Virus record (IMG/VR): IMGVR_UViG_3300043424_000325
Location: 1 to 42,736 of that record
Reading direction: 5' to 3' (one strand)
Length of the DNA: 42,736 bases
Origin: a virus
Position 1 is the first letter of the stretch. Each line of letters starts with the position of its first letter. The translations under genes were made by a program, and so were the position numbers. Shown piece by piece: positions 31,861 to 38,677 of the stretch. A model generated the notes under the pieces. It had not been told where the DNA came from and made no database searches. It saw nothing but the letters and a program-made list of their open reading frames with translations.

Positions 31861-31884
31861 CCCGATCACTGCCGAGCTGGAGTG
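31853..31884 (-). other. 12-bp hairpin ahead of leader repeat copy 3
   Basis: CACTCCAGCCCG (31853-31864) pairs with CGAGCTGGAGTG (31873-31884), with one G-U pair, around an 8-nt loop. It lies between the stop at 31895 and the ribosome site of the next gene. It lacks a U-run. Confidence 0.6.
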
Positions 31885-31894
31885 GATTATTCTA

Positions 31895-32077
31895 CTAAGC
31901 CCCATCCTCACGCATGATGCGCCGCTCGATGCGTGCCATCATGGCCAAGTGCTCGGCAATGCGCTGACTATAGGCGAGTGCGATTGCCCGATCTCCCCGA
32001 GCCGAGGCGCGGGTGTGGTTGTCCCGTAGTCGTGCCAATTCCACACGTGCGATTGCATACTCATCTCGTGCGCTCAT
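31895..32077 (-). CDS. Small helical protein, 60 residues
   Basis: I start at ATG 32075-32077 (MSARDEYAIARVELARLRDN), with GAGGTCACT before it and an ATGA overlap with the upstream stop. The product is an Arg/Ala-rich amphipathic helix pair (RIAEHLAMMARIERRIMRED), basic, and possibly DNA- or protein-binding. Family unknown. Confidence 0.6.
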   Translation of the reverse strand: MSARDEYAIARVELARLRDNHTRASARGDRAIALAYSQRIAEHLAMMARIERRIMREDGA

Positions 32078-32403
32078 AGTGACCTCGCCCATGCAAGCCA
32101 CTTCTCCATGCGCTGGTGTGGCGTCTGGAAGTCGGCAGCAATCCCTGTCGCATCGGTGAACTCGAGCGCGTGATAGAGCTGGTGCGCGTGCGTGGAGGTT
32201 GGCAGATATGCGAACAGTGCCTGACGCGCCTTGACGGCCTGTTCAATCGTGTCACACTGTAGGCGCACAATCTCCATGCCGTCGTAGCGCACCTCGAGGC
32301 TCGTGATGCCGTGGAGGACGAGCCACTTGCCACACATCCAGCGCTCGTGGCCGTGCCAGCTCGAAAGCTTCTCGACCGTTGGCAAATCAAACATTCCCTG
32401 CAT
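32074..32403 (-). CDS. Hypothetical protein, 109 residues
   Basis: Two adjacent ATGs (32404-32406 and 32401-32403) follow AAGGAGGGTG; I use the second because of spacing. The product starts MQGMFDLPTVEKLSSWHGHE and has CGKWLVLHGITSLEVRYDGM and a helical C terminus. I recognise no family. Confidence 0.6.
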   Translation of the reverse strand: MQGMFDLPTVEKLSSWHGHERWMCGKWLVLHGITSLEVRYDGMEIVRLQCDTIEQAVKARQALFAYLPTSTHAHQLYHALEFTDATGIAADFQTPHQRMEKWLAWARSL

Positions 32404-32575
32404 CATCACCCTCCTTGCAATCGTCGGCCTCTTGCGCTGCGGCCTGCGCTTGATGCATCTCACGGAGCGCCATAACCGTGAGCTCTTTGGTGGTCTTGTT
32501 TGGGTACTCGAGGCGTAACACCGACACGAGTAGCGCCAAGTCGGCCACGAATGCGTTGCGTGCGTCGTCGGTCAC
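32387..32575 (-). CDS. Hypothetical protein, 62 residues
   Basis: The start overlaps the upstream stop (ATGA, 32572-32575). The product is helical (MTDDARNAFVADLALLVSVL, KELTVMALREMHQAQAAAQE) and acidic at its end. No family recognised. Confidence 0.6.
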   Translation of the reverse strand: MTDDARNAFVADLALLVSVLRLEYPNKTTKELTVMALREMHQAQAAAQEADDCKEGDDAGNV

Positions 32576-32754
32576 TTCCGCTCCTCCTTAATCGCCTCGA
32601 TTGCCTCATTCCATCCGCGGTTGTAGGCATCGGTCATCATACGGTGGTGCCAGTCGTTCGACTGCTTGACCTCAGCGTGCCACACTTGGATGAGTGGAAT
32701 CCCTGCCGAGATGATGACTACCAACGTGCCAAAGAAAAACATCCACATGTCCAT
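32572..32754 (-). CDS. Small membrane protein, 60 residues
   Basis: One N-terminal membrane helix (MDMWMFFFGTLVVIISAGIP) is followed by a soluble helical tail with HHRMMTDAYNRGWNEAIEAI. ATG 32752-32754 follows AAAGGAAAAGATT. Role unknown. Confidence 0.65.
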   Translation of the reverse strand: MDMWMFFFGTLVVIISAGIPLIQVWHAEVKQSNDWHHRMMTDAYNRGWNEAIEAIKEERK

Positions 32755-32772
32755 AATCTTTTCCTTTCAACG

Positions 32773-32805
32773 ATGGCGGGCGACGCTCGAGTGAACGCCG
32801 CCCAT
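32773..32805 (-). other. Imperfect intergenic hairpin
   Basis: GGCGGGCG (32775-32782) can pair with CGCCGCC (32796-32802) with one bulged base, in the 59-bp gap after the gene at 32814. No U-run follows. The gap contains nothing else apart from the ribosome site. Confidence 0.35.
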
Positions 32806-32813
32806 TGTTATCA

Positions 32814-33128
32814 TTACTTATCCAGCGGTATGCGGGCATATATTGCCCATCGACGTGCGTAGCGATCGGATGGGCCATCTGACCACACATTCTCCATCAC
32901 GATGTATGTACGGCCATTCTCTACCACTTTATCACCAGCTTGTGCTGCTGGCCATTCTCGTACAGTCATTGTGCGGTCGCCCCAAATACGTTCAGGATTG
33001 GCCACATCGGAAAAATTGAGGTCATGCCAGCCTTGGTTTATTTCAACCTCGTACCCCATCGCCTCAAGCCCTTTTGCATATACCTCCCTCTCGAAATTTG
33101 TCAACTTTGCAAAAATCTCTGCCTTCAT
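32814..33128 (-). CDS. Hypothetical protein, 104 residues
   Basis: I start at ATG 33126-33128 (MKAEIFAKLTNFEREVYAKG) rather than the in-frame ATG ten codons earlier, which overlaps the previous gene. The N-terminal 50 residues are helical with ENFEREVY-like phrasing, and the rest is beta-rich with GDKVVENGRTYIVMENVW. No family recognised. Confidence 0.6.
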   Translation of the reverse strand: MKAEIFAKLTNFEREVYAKGLEAMGYEVEINQGWHDLNFSDVANPERIWGDRTMTVREWPAAQAGDKVVENGRTYIVMENVWSDGPSDRYARRWAIYARIPLDK

Positions 33129-33144
33129 TCCTGTTGCCCCTTTC

Positions 33145-33519
33145 CTACTTTGCGCCAACGATGCGAAGTGATTCCTTGCGCGGCTTTTCCTTTTTGCACA
33201 ACATGATGCGCATGGCGATGGCTATTTTCTCTTTCTCGCCATCGACTGACAGCTCCTGCACAAGCTTGTCTAATAAATCGCCGTCGTATGACACTGTCAC
33301 TCCAGCTGGCACGACCTGTACGCTGCCGACATGGTCAATCTTTGCCTTACCACCGAGATCCTTGGCGAGAATCTCGATACGTGCCCGCACCTCGGCTTTG
33401 TTGTACTCGATAGCCTTAATCTCGGACTCAATCTCGAAGTACTCATTGAGCGCACTGTGCAGCTCGTCCATGGCGGCCGGATTGTACGCTTGTACGTCTA
33501 CATTCATCTCATCTGGCAT
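33145..33519 (-). CDS. Conserved-looking phage protein with coiled coil, 124 residues
   Basis: The product has a coiled coil at about 17-55 (ELHSALNEYFEIESEIKAIE, then AEVRARIEILAKDLGGK), followed by a small beta section (IDHVGSVQVVPAGVTVSYDG) and a basic tail. This resembles small early proteins of the Gp157 kind, but the match is by shape only. The start abuts the previous stop (TAAATG). Confidence 0.6.
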   Translation of the reverse strand: MPDEMNVDVQAYNPAAMDELHSALNEYFEIESEIKAIEYNKAEVRARIEILAKDLGGKAKIDHVGSVQVVPAGVTVSYDGDLLDKLVQELSVDGEKEKIAIAMRIMLCKKEKPRKESLRIVGAK

Positions 33520-33627
33520 TTACTTACCGCCTTTCAACTTGTTTTTGATGACCACATAGGTATACGTCAGCAGGGCCCACGCAATCGTTCCGCTCAAGAA
33601 AATCCAGAAGTCTGTGTAGTCGTACAT
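33520..33627 (-). CDS. Tiny membrane protein, 35 residues
   Basis: ATG 33625-33627 follows AAGAGGAATGAT and the stop TAA (33520-33522) touches the next start. The sequence is MYDYTDFWIFLSGTIAWALL, then TYTYVVIKNKLKGGK: one membrane helix and a basic end. Exact fit between neighbours supports it. Role unknown. Confidence 0.66.
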   Translation of the reverse strand: MYDYTDFWIFLSGTIAWALLTYTYVVIKNKLKGGK

Positions 33628-33628
33628 A

Positions 33629-33829
33629 TCATTCCTCTTCGTTTCTATCAATCCGATGTTCAGACCGTCGCAACCGCCGTAGTCGTAGCAAAAATGCCAC
33701 CTCGACCACGAGCTCCTGCTCCTTCTTCCACTGGTCGAGCCCTATCCCGATGATGTACCGCGGATTCTCTCGCACCCATCGCAGCTCCCTGCGCTTGTAC
33801 TCCAGCTCCTTGTCGAGGTCAGTCTCCAT
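33629..33829 (-). CDS. Small basic-acidic helical protein, 66 residues
   Basis: ATG 33827-33829 follows GGGGG and overlaps the upstream gene by 11 nt; the longer frame is shadow. The product begins METDLDKELEYKRRELRWVR and ends with RLRRLRRSEHRIDRNEEE. Probably all helix. Family unknown. Confidence 0.58.
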   Translation of the reverse strand: METDLDKELEYKRRELRWVRENPRYIIGIGLDQWKKEQELVVEVAFLLRLRRLRRSEHRIDRNEEE

Positions 33830-34124
33830 ACAACCCCCTGTGCGCCTCTTCAACCCGTACCACAATGTCATACACATCGCGGAACATTTGCGGGATTGAT
33901 GATGGCGACCCCTTGAACTTCCCCACGTACATCCAGCGGTCGCCTCGCTGGATCTGGCACGAATCCTCGTTCCTGTGAGCGTCCCTTGACACCTTGACCT
34001 CGAACACCACGGGGATGCGCGCCTGTCGTGCGTAGTCATTCGCCGCCATAATCGCGCGTTGGGTCGCCCGACCCTCGATAGCAGTTATCTCATGCCGTCG
34101 AGATAACGTGATTTTCGCTTTCAT
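33819..34124 (-). CDS. First gene of the leftward early operon, hypothetical, 101 residues
   Basis: The start is ATG 34122-34124 (MKAKITLSRRHEITAIEGRA) after AGGAGGTGTG. The product is alpha/beta with VVFEVKVSRDAHR and DRWMYVGKFKGSPSS. Being first after the divergent promoter, it is likely expressed at once on infection. Such genes often attack host functions, but nothing in the sequence shows this. Confidence 0.62.
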   Translation of the reverse strand: MKAKITLSRRHEITAIEGRATQRAIMAANDYARQARIPVVFEVKVSRDAHRNEDSCQIQRGDRWMYVGKFKGSPSSIPQMFRDVYDIVVRVEEAHRGLYGD

Positions 34125-34151
34125 CACACCTCCTGTCTGTATGATGGCGTC

Positions 34152-34180
34152 ATGGTAACACACATACACAACACTGTCAA
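34152..34180 (-). promoter_or_regulatory. Leftward promoter of the divergent region
   Basis: Leftward, TTGACA (34175-34180), a 17-bp spacer ending in TGT, and TACCAT (34152-34157). The TG before the -10 makes it an extended -10 promoter. The gap 34125-34248 holds this, the opposite promoter and ribosome sites. Confidence 0.68.
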
Positions 34181-34210
34181 CACACAAGTATTACATCATT
34201 TGCAATTATG

Positions 34211-34219
34211 TGTTATGAT
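34211..34219 (+). promoter_or_regulatory. Rightward extended -10 promoter of the replication operon
   Basis: TGTTATGAT matches TGnTATAAT except for one base. No good -35 lies 17 bp upstream. It is placed 30 bp before the first rightward start codon. Confidence 0.5.
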
Positions 34220-34248
34220 AATGTTGGTCAATGTGAAAGGAGCGACCT

Positions 34249-34371
34249 ATGACTATTCGAGATGTGGCAATCGCCATTGGTGGATGCATCGGCGGACTTG
34301 TGATTGGCGCGGCGACACTCATGCTTGCCGTGGCCGTACGGAATGCAGGGGGTCGGCGATGGCGCGGGTAG
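34249..34371 (+). CDS. Tiny membrane protein, 40 residues
   Basis: ATG 34249-34251 follows AAAGGAGCGACCT, a strong site. The product MTIRDVAIAIGGCIGGLVIG continues as AATLMLAVAV and a basic end RNAGGRRWRG. It has one Gly-rich membrane helix. It overlaps the nuclease gene by 13 nt. Role unknown. Confidence 0.65.
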   Translation: MTIRDVAIAIGGCIGGLVIGAATLMLAVAVRNAGGRRWRG

Positions 34372-34868
34372 CGTGGAACGAATCAGCAATGCAATCGCAC
34401 CTGTTTAGCTGGATTGATGGCATGGCACTTGAGTACCCGTTCATGCGCCTCGCATTTCATCCAGCAAACGGAGGTCATCGGCATATCAGTACTGCCGAGC
34501 GACTCAAGCGTGAGGGTGTACGGCCGGGCGTGCCTGATGTGATGATCCCTGTGGCTATCTGTGATAGCGATGGTGATGGTCATCTTTATCACGGCATGGC
34601 ACTCGAGCTCAAGGTTGGCAATAACAAGCTCACTCACACACAAGCGTGGTATATGAACGAGCTTGTAAATCGTGGGTGGAAATGTGTGGTCGTGCGAGAC
34701 TTCTACGAGGTTGCAGCGTGGCATATCGCACGAGCATATGACATGCCTTATGCGCTTGCTGATTATGCGGCCGTGAATCAGAGTAAGTGGTCTGGCGTGA
34801 TGAATAATTGGACGAAAGCACAGTGGGACGAAGCCACTAAGGGAGGATATGATGTCCGCAACGGATAA
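34359..34868 (+). CDS. VRR-NUC nuclease
   Basis: I start at ATG 34359-34361 (MARVAWNESAMQSHLFSWID) after GGGGG. The 169-residue protein has EGVRPGVPDVMIPV and MALELKVGNNKLTHTQAWYM, giving the GxPD...ExK...Q set of the VRR-NUC branch of PD-(D/E)xK nucleases, then CVVVRDFYEVAAW. In phages such enzymes resolve branched DNA or work beside recombinases. It opens the replication operon. Confidence 0.82.
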   Translation: MARVAWNESAMQSHLFSWIDGMALEYPFMRLAFHPANGGHRHISTAERLKREGVRPGVPDVMIPVAICDSDGDGHLYHGMALELKVGNNKLTHTQAWYMNELVNRGWKCVVVRDFYEVAAWHIARAYDMPYALADYAAVNQSKWSGVMNNWTKAQWDEATKGGYDVRNG

Positions 34869-35055
34869 TACAACTATCGTCGGTGTACGCATCGACAAGG
34901 GATTACTAAAGCGCGTGGAGGACGCCACGCGAGACATGGGGAAAATCATCCCGACATTCAGCCGTACACAGATGATTCACCTCTTGCTCATCAAGGGCCT
35001 CGAGGCGCACGAGCAAGAATCACGACAAGACCAATCAGAATCAAAGCGAGGGTAG
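34852..35055 (+). CDS. Ribbon-helix-helix-like DNA-binding protein
   Basis: I use the second of two adjacent ATGs, five nt after GGGAGG. The 67-residue product has TIVGVRIDKGLLKRVEDATR, a strand-helix, then PTFSRTQMIHLLLIKGLEAH, a turn-helix, as in Arc/CopG regulators. It overlaps the nuclease gene by 17 nt. It may autoregulate the divergent promoters. Confidence 0.65.
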   Translation: MSATDNTTIVGVRIDKGLLKRVEDATRDMGKIIPTFSRTQMIHLLLIKGLEAHEQESRQDQSESKRG

Positions 35056-35056
35056 T

Positions 35057-35944
35057 ATGTCATGGCACGCCGTTCCAAATGTCATAGTGGATGAGCTCAT
35101 GGCCAAGGTATCACCAGCTGCATACAAGGTGCATGCAGTCATCGTGCGCCAAACCATTGGGTGGCATCGCACCGAGGACACCATCTCGATTAGTCAGTTT
35201 ATCCAGATGACTGGCCTATCAAAGAACTCGGTGATCCGCGCACTGCGTGAGCTGGTAGAGTGCGACGCCGTCATTCGCCGTGAGCAGACTGTGAATGGCG
35301 TGTCAGTCTACACTTATCGCATCACGCATGGTAGTGCAGAAATTGAACAGGGTAGTTCAAATTTGGGTAGTGCAAAATCTGAACAGGGTAGTTCAGAAAT
35401 TGAACCACCTAGTGCCAAAATTGAACCGGTAGGTAGTTCAAATTTTGAACAGGGGGTAGTGCCAAATTTGAACACACAAAAGAAAGATATAAACAAAAGA
35501 GAAACAAAGAAGATTACAACACGCCACGATGTGGCGGTTGAACCACCAAGTGACGTGCCACAGAAAAAGCAATCATCAAAAGCCGACACTCGAGATGATC
35601 GCCTTGACAGCTGGCAAATCATGACCTATCGTGAACTGGCCAGACTCACCCCACCCCACGCCATCCGTGATAGGATGATTGCTGAGGTCACCGAGCAACA
35701 GCGATGGTGGCAGGTTGTCCAAGAGTGGATTGGCAAAGGTTGGAGTCCACGGAATATCGCAGGGATGTTAGACTACTATCGGAATAATGGCCGCACACAT
35801 GAGCGAAGAGAGGGACGCCATGACGAACCACGACGAGACATTGCAGAAGAGCAACGCGCAATGGAAGAGTATTTCGAGCGCAACAAGAAATGGCTCGACC
35901 CCGAGTACCGAGAGGCTTGGATCAACGGAACCAATACTTACTGA
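35057..35944 (+). CDS. Replication initiator, lambda O-type
   Basis: The 295-residue product has an N-terminal winged helix (about 1-90) with VSPAAYKVHAVIVRQTIGWH, DTISISQFIQMTGLSKNSVI and VYTYRITHG, the pattern of phage replication protein O. Residues about 92-140 are a repetitive S/E/G linker encoded by the iteron DNA. The C-terminal half has PPHAIRDRMIAEVTEQQRWW and GKGWSPRNIAGMLDYY, a DnaD/O-like helicase-loader contact region. It should bind the origin inside its own gene and pass the host helicase in through the downstream loader. Confidence 0.85.
   Translation: MSWHAVPNVIVDELMAKVSPAAYKVHAVIVRQTIGWHRTEDTISISQFIQMTGLSKNSVIRALRELVECDAVIRREQTVNGVSVYTYRITHGSAEIEQGSSNLGSAKSEQGSSEIEPPSAKIEPVGSSNFEQGVVPNLNTQKKDINKRETKKITTRHDVAVEPPSDVPQKKQSSKADTRDDRLDSWQIMTYRELARLTPPHAIRDRMIAEVTEQQRWWQVVQEWIGKGWSPRNIAGMLDYYRNNGRTHERREGRHDEPRRDIAEEQRAMEEYFERNKKWLDPEYREAWINGTNTY
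35330..35475 (+). repeat. Replication origin: seven iterons inside the initiator gene
   Basis: Seven copies of GGTAGTkCAnAAwTTGAAC start at 35330, 35351 (short, 15 bp), 35366, 35387, 35408 (CCTAGT variant), 35432 and 35455, mostly 21 bp apart. Several have an internal dyad (TTCAAATTTTGAA in copy six). They encode the low-complexity linker of the protein. This mirrors the lambda origin, where O-binding iterons lie within O. Confidence 0.85.
35476..35520 (+). other. A-rich tract next to iterons (possible unwinding element)
   Basis: Right after the last iteron, about 45 bp contain roughly two thirds A on the plus strand (AAAAGAAAGATATAAACAAA and following). In lambda an A-rich region flanks the iterons on one side and melts when O binds. 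The same role is inferred here. Confidence 0.7.
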
Positions 35945-36752
35945 CCTCGACAAAATCGGCGTAACGCATCCAAACATGACGAACCGCGAACGCCTCGAGG
36001 CTTCATCGGTATACTGGCGTGAGCGCTACAAGCTTATCCGCGCTGGCAAGGCGCCCAAGGGAGTCATCCCCCAGCCTGTCGGTAACTGTTCGATTTGCGC
36101 CGACGCTGGATGGTACATGCGTGGCAAGGAGCTCACCAAGTGCGAGTGCGGCTACGCTGGTCCAAGTCCTGCCCAAAAGCGCCTGAATCGTGAGCTGGAT
36201 GTCCTCTCGCATAAAACCTTTGAGACTTTCAATCTCGAGCGCCCCTATAAGGACGTCGAGGGACGCACAGGAGGCTTTCAGCGCAACATGGTGGGTGTCA
36301 CCTACCATAAGGCGAAAGCATGGGCGCAGAAGCCCGTACAGTGGCTTTACATCTACGGTGATCCCGGGTGTGGCAAGTCGCACCTCGCTGCGGCGATTGC
36401 CAACCACTTGGGCGCGAGTGGGTGGGAGGTCATCTACCGAAGCGTTCCCGCCATGATTGACTATATGCGAGACGCCATGAAGTCGGGGTCACTTGAGTCG
36501 GTGTATGACATGATTGAACGTGCGGACTGTGTCGTATTCGATGACATCGGCGCCGAATCACAGACCGATTGGGCGCAGGCTGTCCTCTTCCGACTGCTGG
36601 ATAGTCGTATCGACAAGCCGACGGTCATCACATCGAACATCGATAGCCACCAGCATCGGTATCACGGACGCATCGTAGATCGGTTAAGCGCAAGCACACG
36701 TGCATGGATAGCCGCCACGAGCTACCGTGAGCTGAAGCGCCTCGAGGACTAA
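35820..36752 (+). CDS. DnaC-like helicase loader ATPase
   Basis: ATG 35820-35822 follows GAGAGGGACGCC and lies inside the initiator gene (125-nt overlap). A later ATG at 35976 lacks a ribosome site. The 310-residue protein has a possible zinc knot (CSICADAGWY...CECG, Cys at about 90, 93, 108, 110), Walker A GDPGCGKS (about 180-187), Walker B CVVFDDIGAE (about 237-246) and a sensor segment TVITSNI. It should load the host replicative helicase onto the origin. No phage helicase is present. Confidence 0.87.
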   Translation: MTNHDETLQKSNAQWKSISSATRNGSTPSTERLGSTEPILTDLDKIGVTHPNMTNRERLEASSVYWRERYKLIRAGKAPKGVIPQPVGNCSICADAGWYMRGKELTKCECGYAGPSPAQKRLNRELDVLSHKTFETFNLERPYKDVEGRTGGFQRNMVGVTYHKAKAWAQKPVQWLYIYGDPGCGKSHLAAAIANHLGASGWEVIYRSVPAMIDYMRDAMKSGSLESVYDMIERADCVVFDDIGAESQTDWAQAVLFRLLDSRIDKPTVITSNIDSHQHRYHGRIVDRLSASTRAWIAATSYRELKRLED

Positions 36753-37087
36753 CTCTCAAGGAGTGGTGAATTTTCCATACTGTCATCGGGCGGCGTTGGC
36801 CACGTGGACTGATTCCACACCAACGTCGCCATCATATCTCGCAGGGATTGCCGATATTGCCTCCACGCGCCCTTCTGCGACGTCGAAAGCGGTGCATCCG
36901 GTAGTTGAGTCCAGTCGCACGAAAACAAGAGCGCATTTCGGTGTTTTCGCACGCTGTCGAGTGCATCCTCGAGTGGCGGTGATTCTACCAGCTCGGCGCC
37001 GTCGGGGAGTGTGTCGTACTGCTCGCCATATTCATCGGCGTACATGGTGGTGAGGGTTTCGGTTTGATAGATGCGGTAGATGAGCAT
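36749..37087 (-). CDS. Tail assembly chaperone-like protein (phage tail APC family)
   Basis: ATG 37085-37087 follows GAGGTCTAGC. The 112-residue product has LLFSCDWTQLPDAPLSTSQK followed by GAWRQYRQSLRDM and WPTPPDD, the signature of small phage tail fibre assembly-chaperone-type proteins (DWTQLPDxPLS...AWxxYRQxLRD). It is the last leftward late gene and meets the helicase loader gene tail to tail, overlapping by four bases. Confidence 0.8.
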   Translation of the reverse strand: MLIYRIYQTETLTTMYADEYGEQYDTLPDGAELVESPPLEDALDSVRKHRNALLFSCDWTQLPDAPLSTSQKGAWRQYRQSLRDMMATLVWNQSTWPTPPDDSMENSPLLES

Positions 37088-37088
37088 G

Positions 37089-37580
37089 CTAGACCTCGGC
37101 CTGATTGGTGAGCTGGACGATATGGAGGATGGGGGACTGCTGCGGCTGTCCTTCTGCCACTACATTGACATTGACGTTTGCGGACGGCAGTAGGTTAAAT
37201 CCGATGTTTTGAGAGCGTGTGCAGTACAGGGTGGCTATTCCAGTAAATGCGGTACGATCAACATCGCCAATCATTGATATCCATGCCGCGTTATTCCCTG
37301 CTTGAATGATACGCAATACACAGTCATTAAGTGCTACCGATACTTGGAAGTTTAGCGAAAATAGGTACCATCCATCAGATGGGATAGTAACATTCGCGCC
37401 CGCCCACGTCATCCCCTGCCCACGAATGCGTGACTGCCAGACTATCGTTGTACCCGCTGTCGTGATTGCCTGCACGGCCGTGCGAGTCAGCGTCAGGCCA
37501 GCGTCCGGGATTTCATCATTGATTTGCGCTACTGTCCGCTGGAGCTGGACGATATCACGCACGATTTCTCGACTCGTCAT
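37089..37580 (-). CDS. Tail tip protein with C1q/jelly-roll-like domain
   Basis: The 163-residue product has an N-terminal helix with REIVRDIVQLQRTVAQINDE, likely a trimeric coiled coil, then a beta-rich domain (about 45-160) with SDGWYLFSLNFQVSV and IATLYCTRSQNIGFNLLPSA. The GxYxFxxxF pattern is typical of C1q/TNF-like receptor-binding heads. It follows the hub gene, so it may be the receptor-binding tip. It is far smaller than usual tail fibres. Confidence 0.65.
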   Translation of the reverse strand: MTSREIVRDIVQLQRTVAQINDEIPDAGLTLTRTAVQAITTAGTTIVWQSRIRGQGMTWAGANVTIPSDGWYLFSLNFQVSVALNDCVLRIIQAGNNAAWISMIGDVDRTAFTGIATLYCTRSQNIGFNLLPSANVNVNVVAEGQPQQSPILHIVQLTNQAEV

Positions 37581-38677
37581 TGTGTTAACCTCGCTCGCTC
37601 CACGCCCGTTGTGCCTGTGAGAGTGACCTCTACCACATCGAGGCGCATGTCTAGGTTTTTGCGGAGATACTTCACACGGAGATAGTCGCCGACATCATAG
37701 TGTATACCACGCACCGTGTTGGGTGATTGTGTGAGATCGCATGAAAATTCGGTGATGATACGATGCTTGCGGAGTGCAGCTCGAGCGACATTGATGATTT
37801 GATTATCGCGCGCATTGGTGTCCTCGGCAAACAACTCGTTATATCCAATGATTGACGAGTTGACGCGATTCGTGTCGATTTGGATATTGAGCGACCGCGC
37901 CTTGCCCGTCCCACGACCTGCAGCGATGACAGCGGACTTACGGTCAATCGCATTTTCACTCAGCACGACATTTTGCACGTTGGCCAGCTCTGGAGAGAGG
38001 ACGAGGGTGCGTCGACGATCCACGCCTGCAAAGTCAAGGTGCGCATCAAATCGCCACGTCTGACCATTACTACGCACAAGCCCAACCGCCCAACGCCCTT
38101 GCGTGAATGATGCTTCTGCCATTTTTTTGAGGATATCGAATACGTTTTCGCGACTGCACGTAATGTTAAGTGACGGGCCGCCGCTCTTGTAGTTAATCTG
38201 AAATCCTGCTGGATAGTATGGAAGTGTCAGTACATCGCGCTCAGGATTGATTCCAATAAAATTCGCCTCAAAAACATCACACATGATATTAAGCACAGGC
38301 CCAGCGTAAATTGCACCTACTCGTGATGGCGTGTCCTGTAGGCCAGCATAGTATGCATTGATGCGTCGTGTGAGCAAGTGCTGCAGAGATGGCGCGGTAA
38401 CTTTAATCGTGTCGTCAGTCGTGTCCCAGTCGAGGATGAAATACTCCATATCGCCATCGAGCGTGTATGTCAGGCCATTCACCGACCGCCATATCTGGAT
38501 GCGCCAATCGGGATTAGATACCTTAAGCATATCCTCGTACTTGCGTCGTGGGAGCACCATCTCGCACACGCCAATCTCACCATCCGCACGGAGGACATAG
38601 CGGCAGGACTGAAAGTCACGCGGGATGGCTTGCGTCACGCCTGTATCATCACAGATGCGTACCTTATAGCGAATCAT
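37577..38677 (-). CDS. Tail hub protein, ReqiPepy6 Gp37-like
   Basis: The 366-residue protein begins MIRYKVRICDDTGVTQAIPR and has YVLRADGEIGVCEMVLPRRK, then DGDMEYFILDWDTTDDTIKV, and a later GRGTGKARS and VGDYLRVKY. These are the beta-barrel and jellyfish-like parts of siphovirus hub proteins related to Gp37 of ReqiPepy6. It should close the tube end and bind the tip. Overlap ATGA with the previous gene. Confidence 0.78.
   Translation of the reverse strand: MIRYKVRICDDTGVTQAIPRDFQSCRYVLRADGEIGVCEMVLPRRKYEDMLKVSNPDWRIQIWRSVNGLTYTLDGDMEYFILDWDTTDDTIKVTAPSLQHLLTRRINAYYAGLQDTPSRVGAIYAGPVLNIMCDVFEANFIGINPERDVLTLPYYPAGFQINYKSGGPSLNITCSRENVFDILKKMAEASFTQGRWAVGLVRSNGQTWRFDAHLDFAGVDRRRTLVLSPELANVQNVVLSENAIDRKSAVIAAGRGTGKARSLNIQIDTNRVNSSIIGYNELFAEDTNARDNQIINVARAALRKHRIITEFSCDLTQSPNTVRGIHYDVGDYLRVKYLRKNLDMRLDVVEVTLTGTTGVERARLTQ

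Noticed and set aside
33092-33110. TTGACA box within the gene at 32814
   Set aside because: No -10 at a suitable distance, and it lies inside a coding sequence.
35330-35475. Repeat array that might be a CRISPR
   Set aside because: The copies are nearly contiguous with no unique spacers, lie inside a coding frame and sit in an O-like gene; they are iterons.
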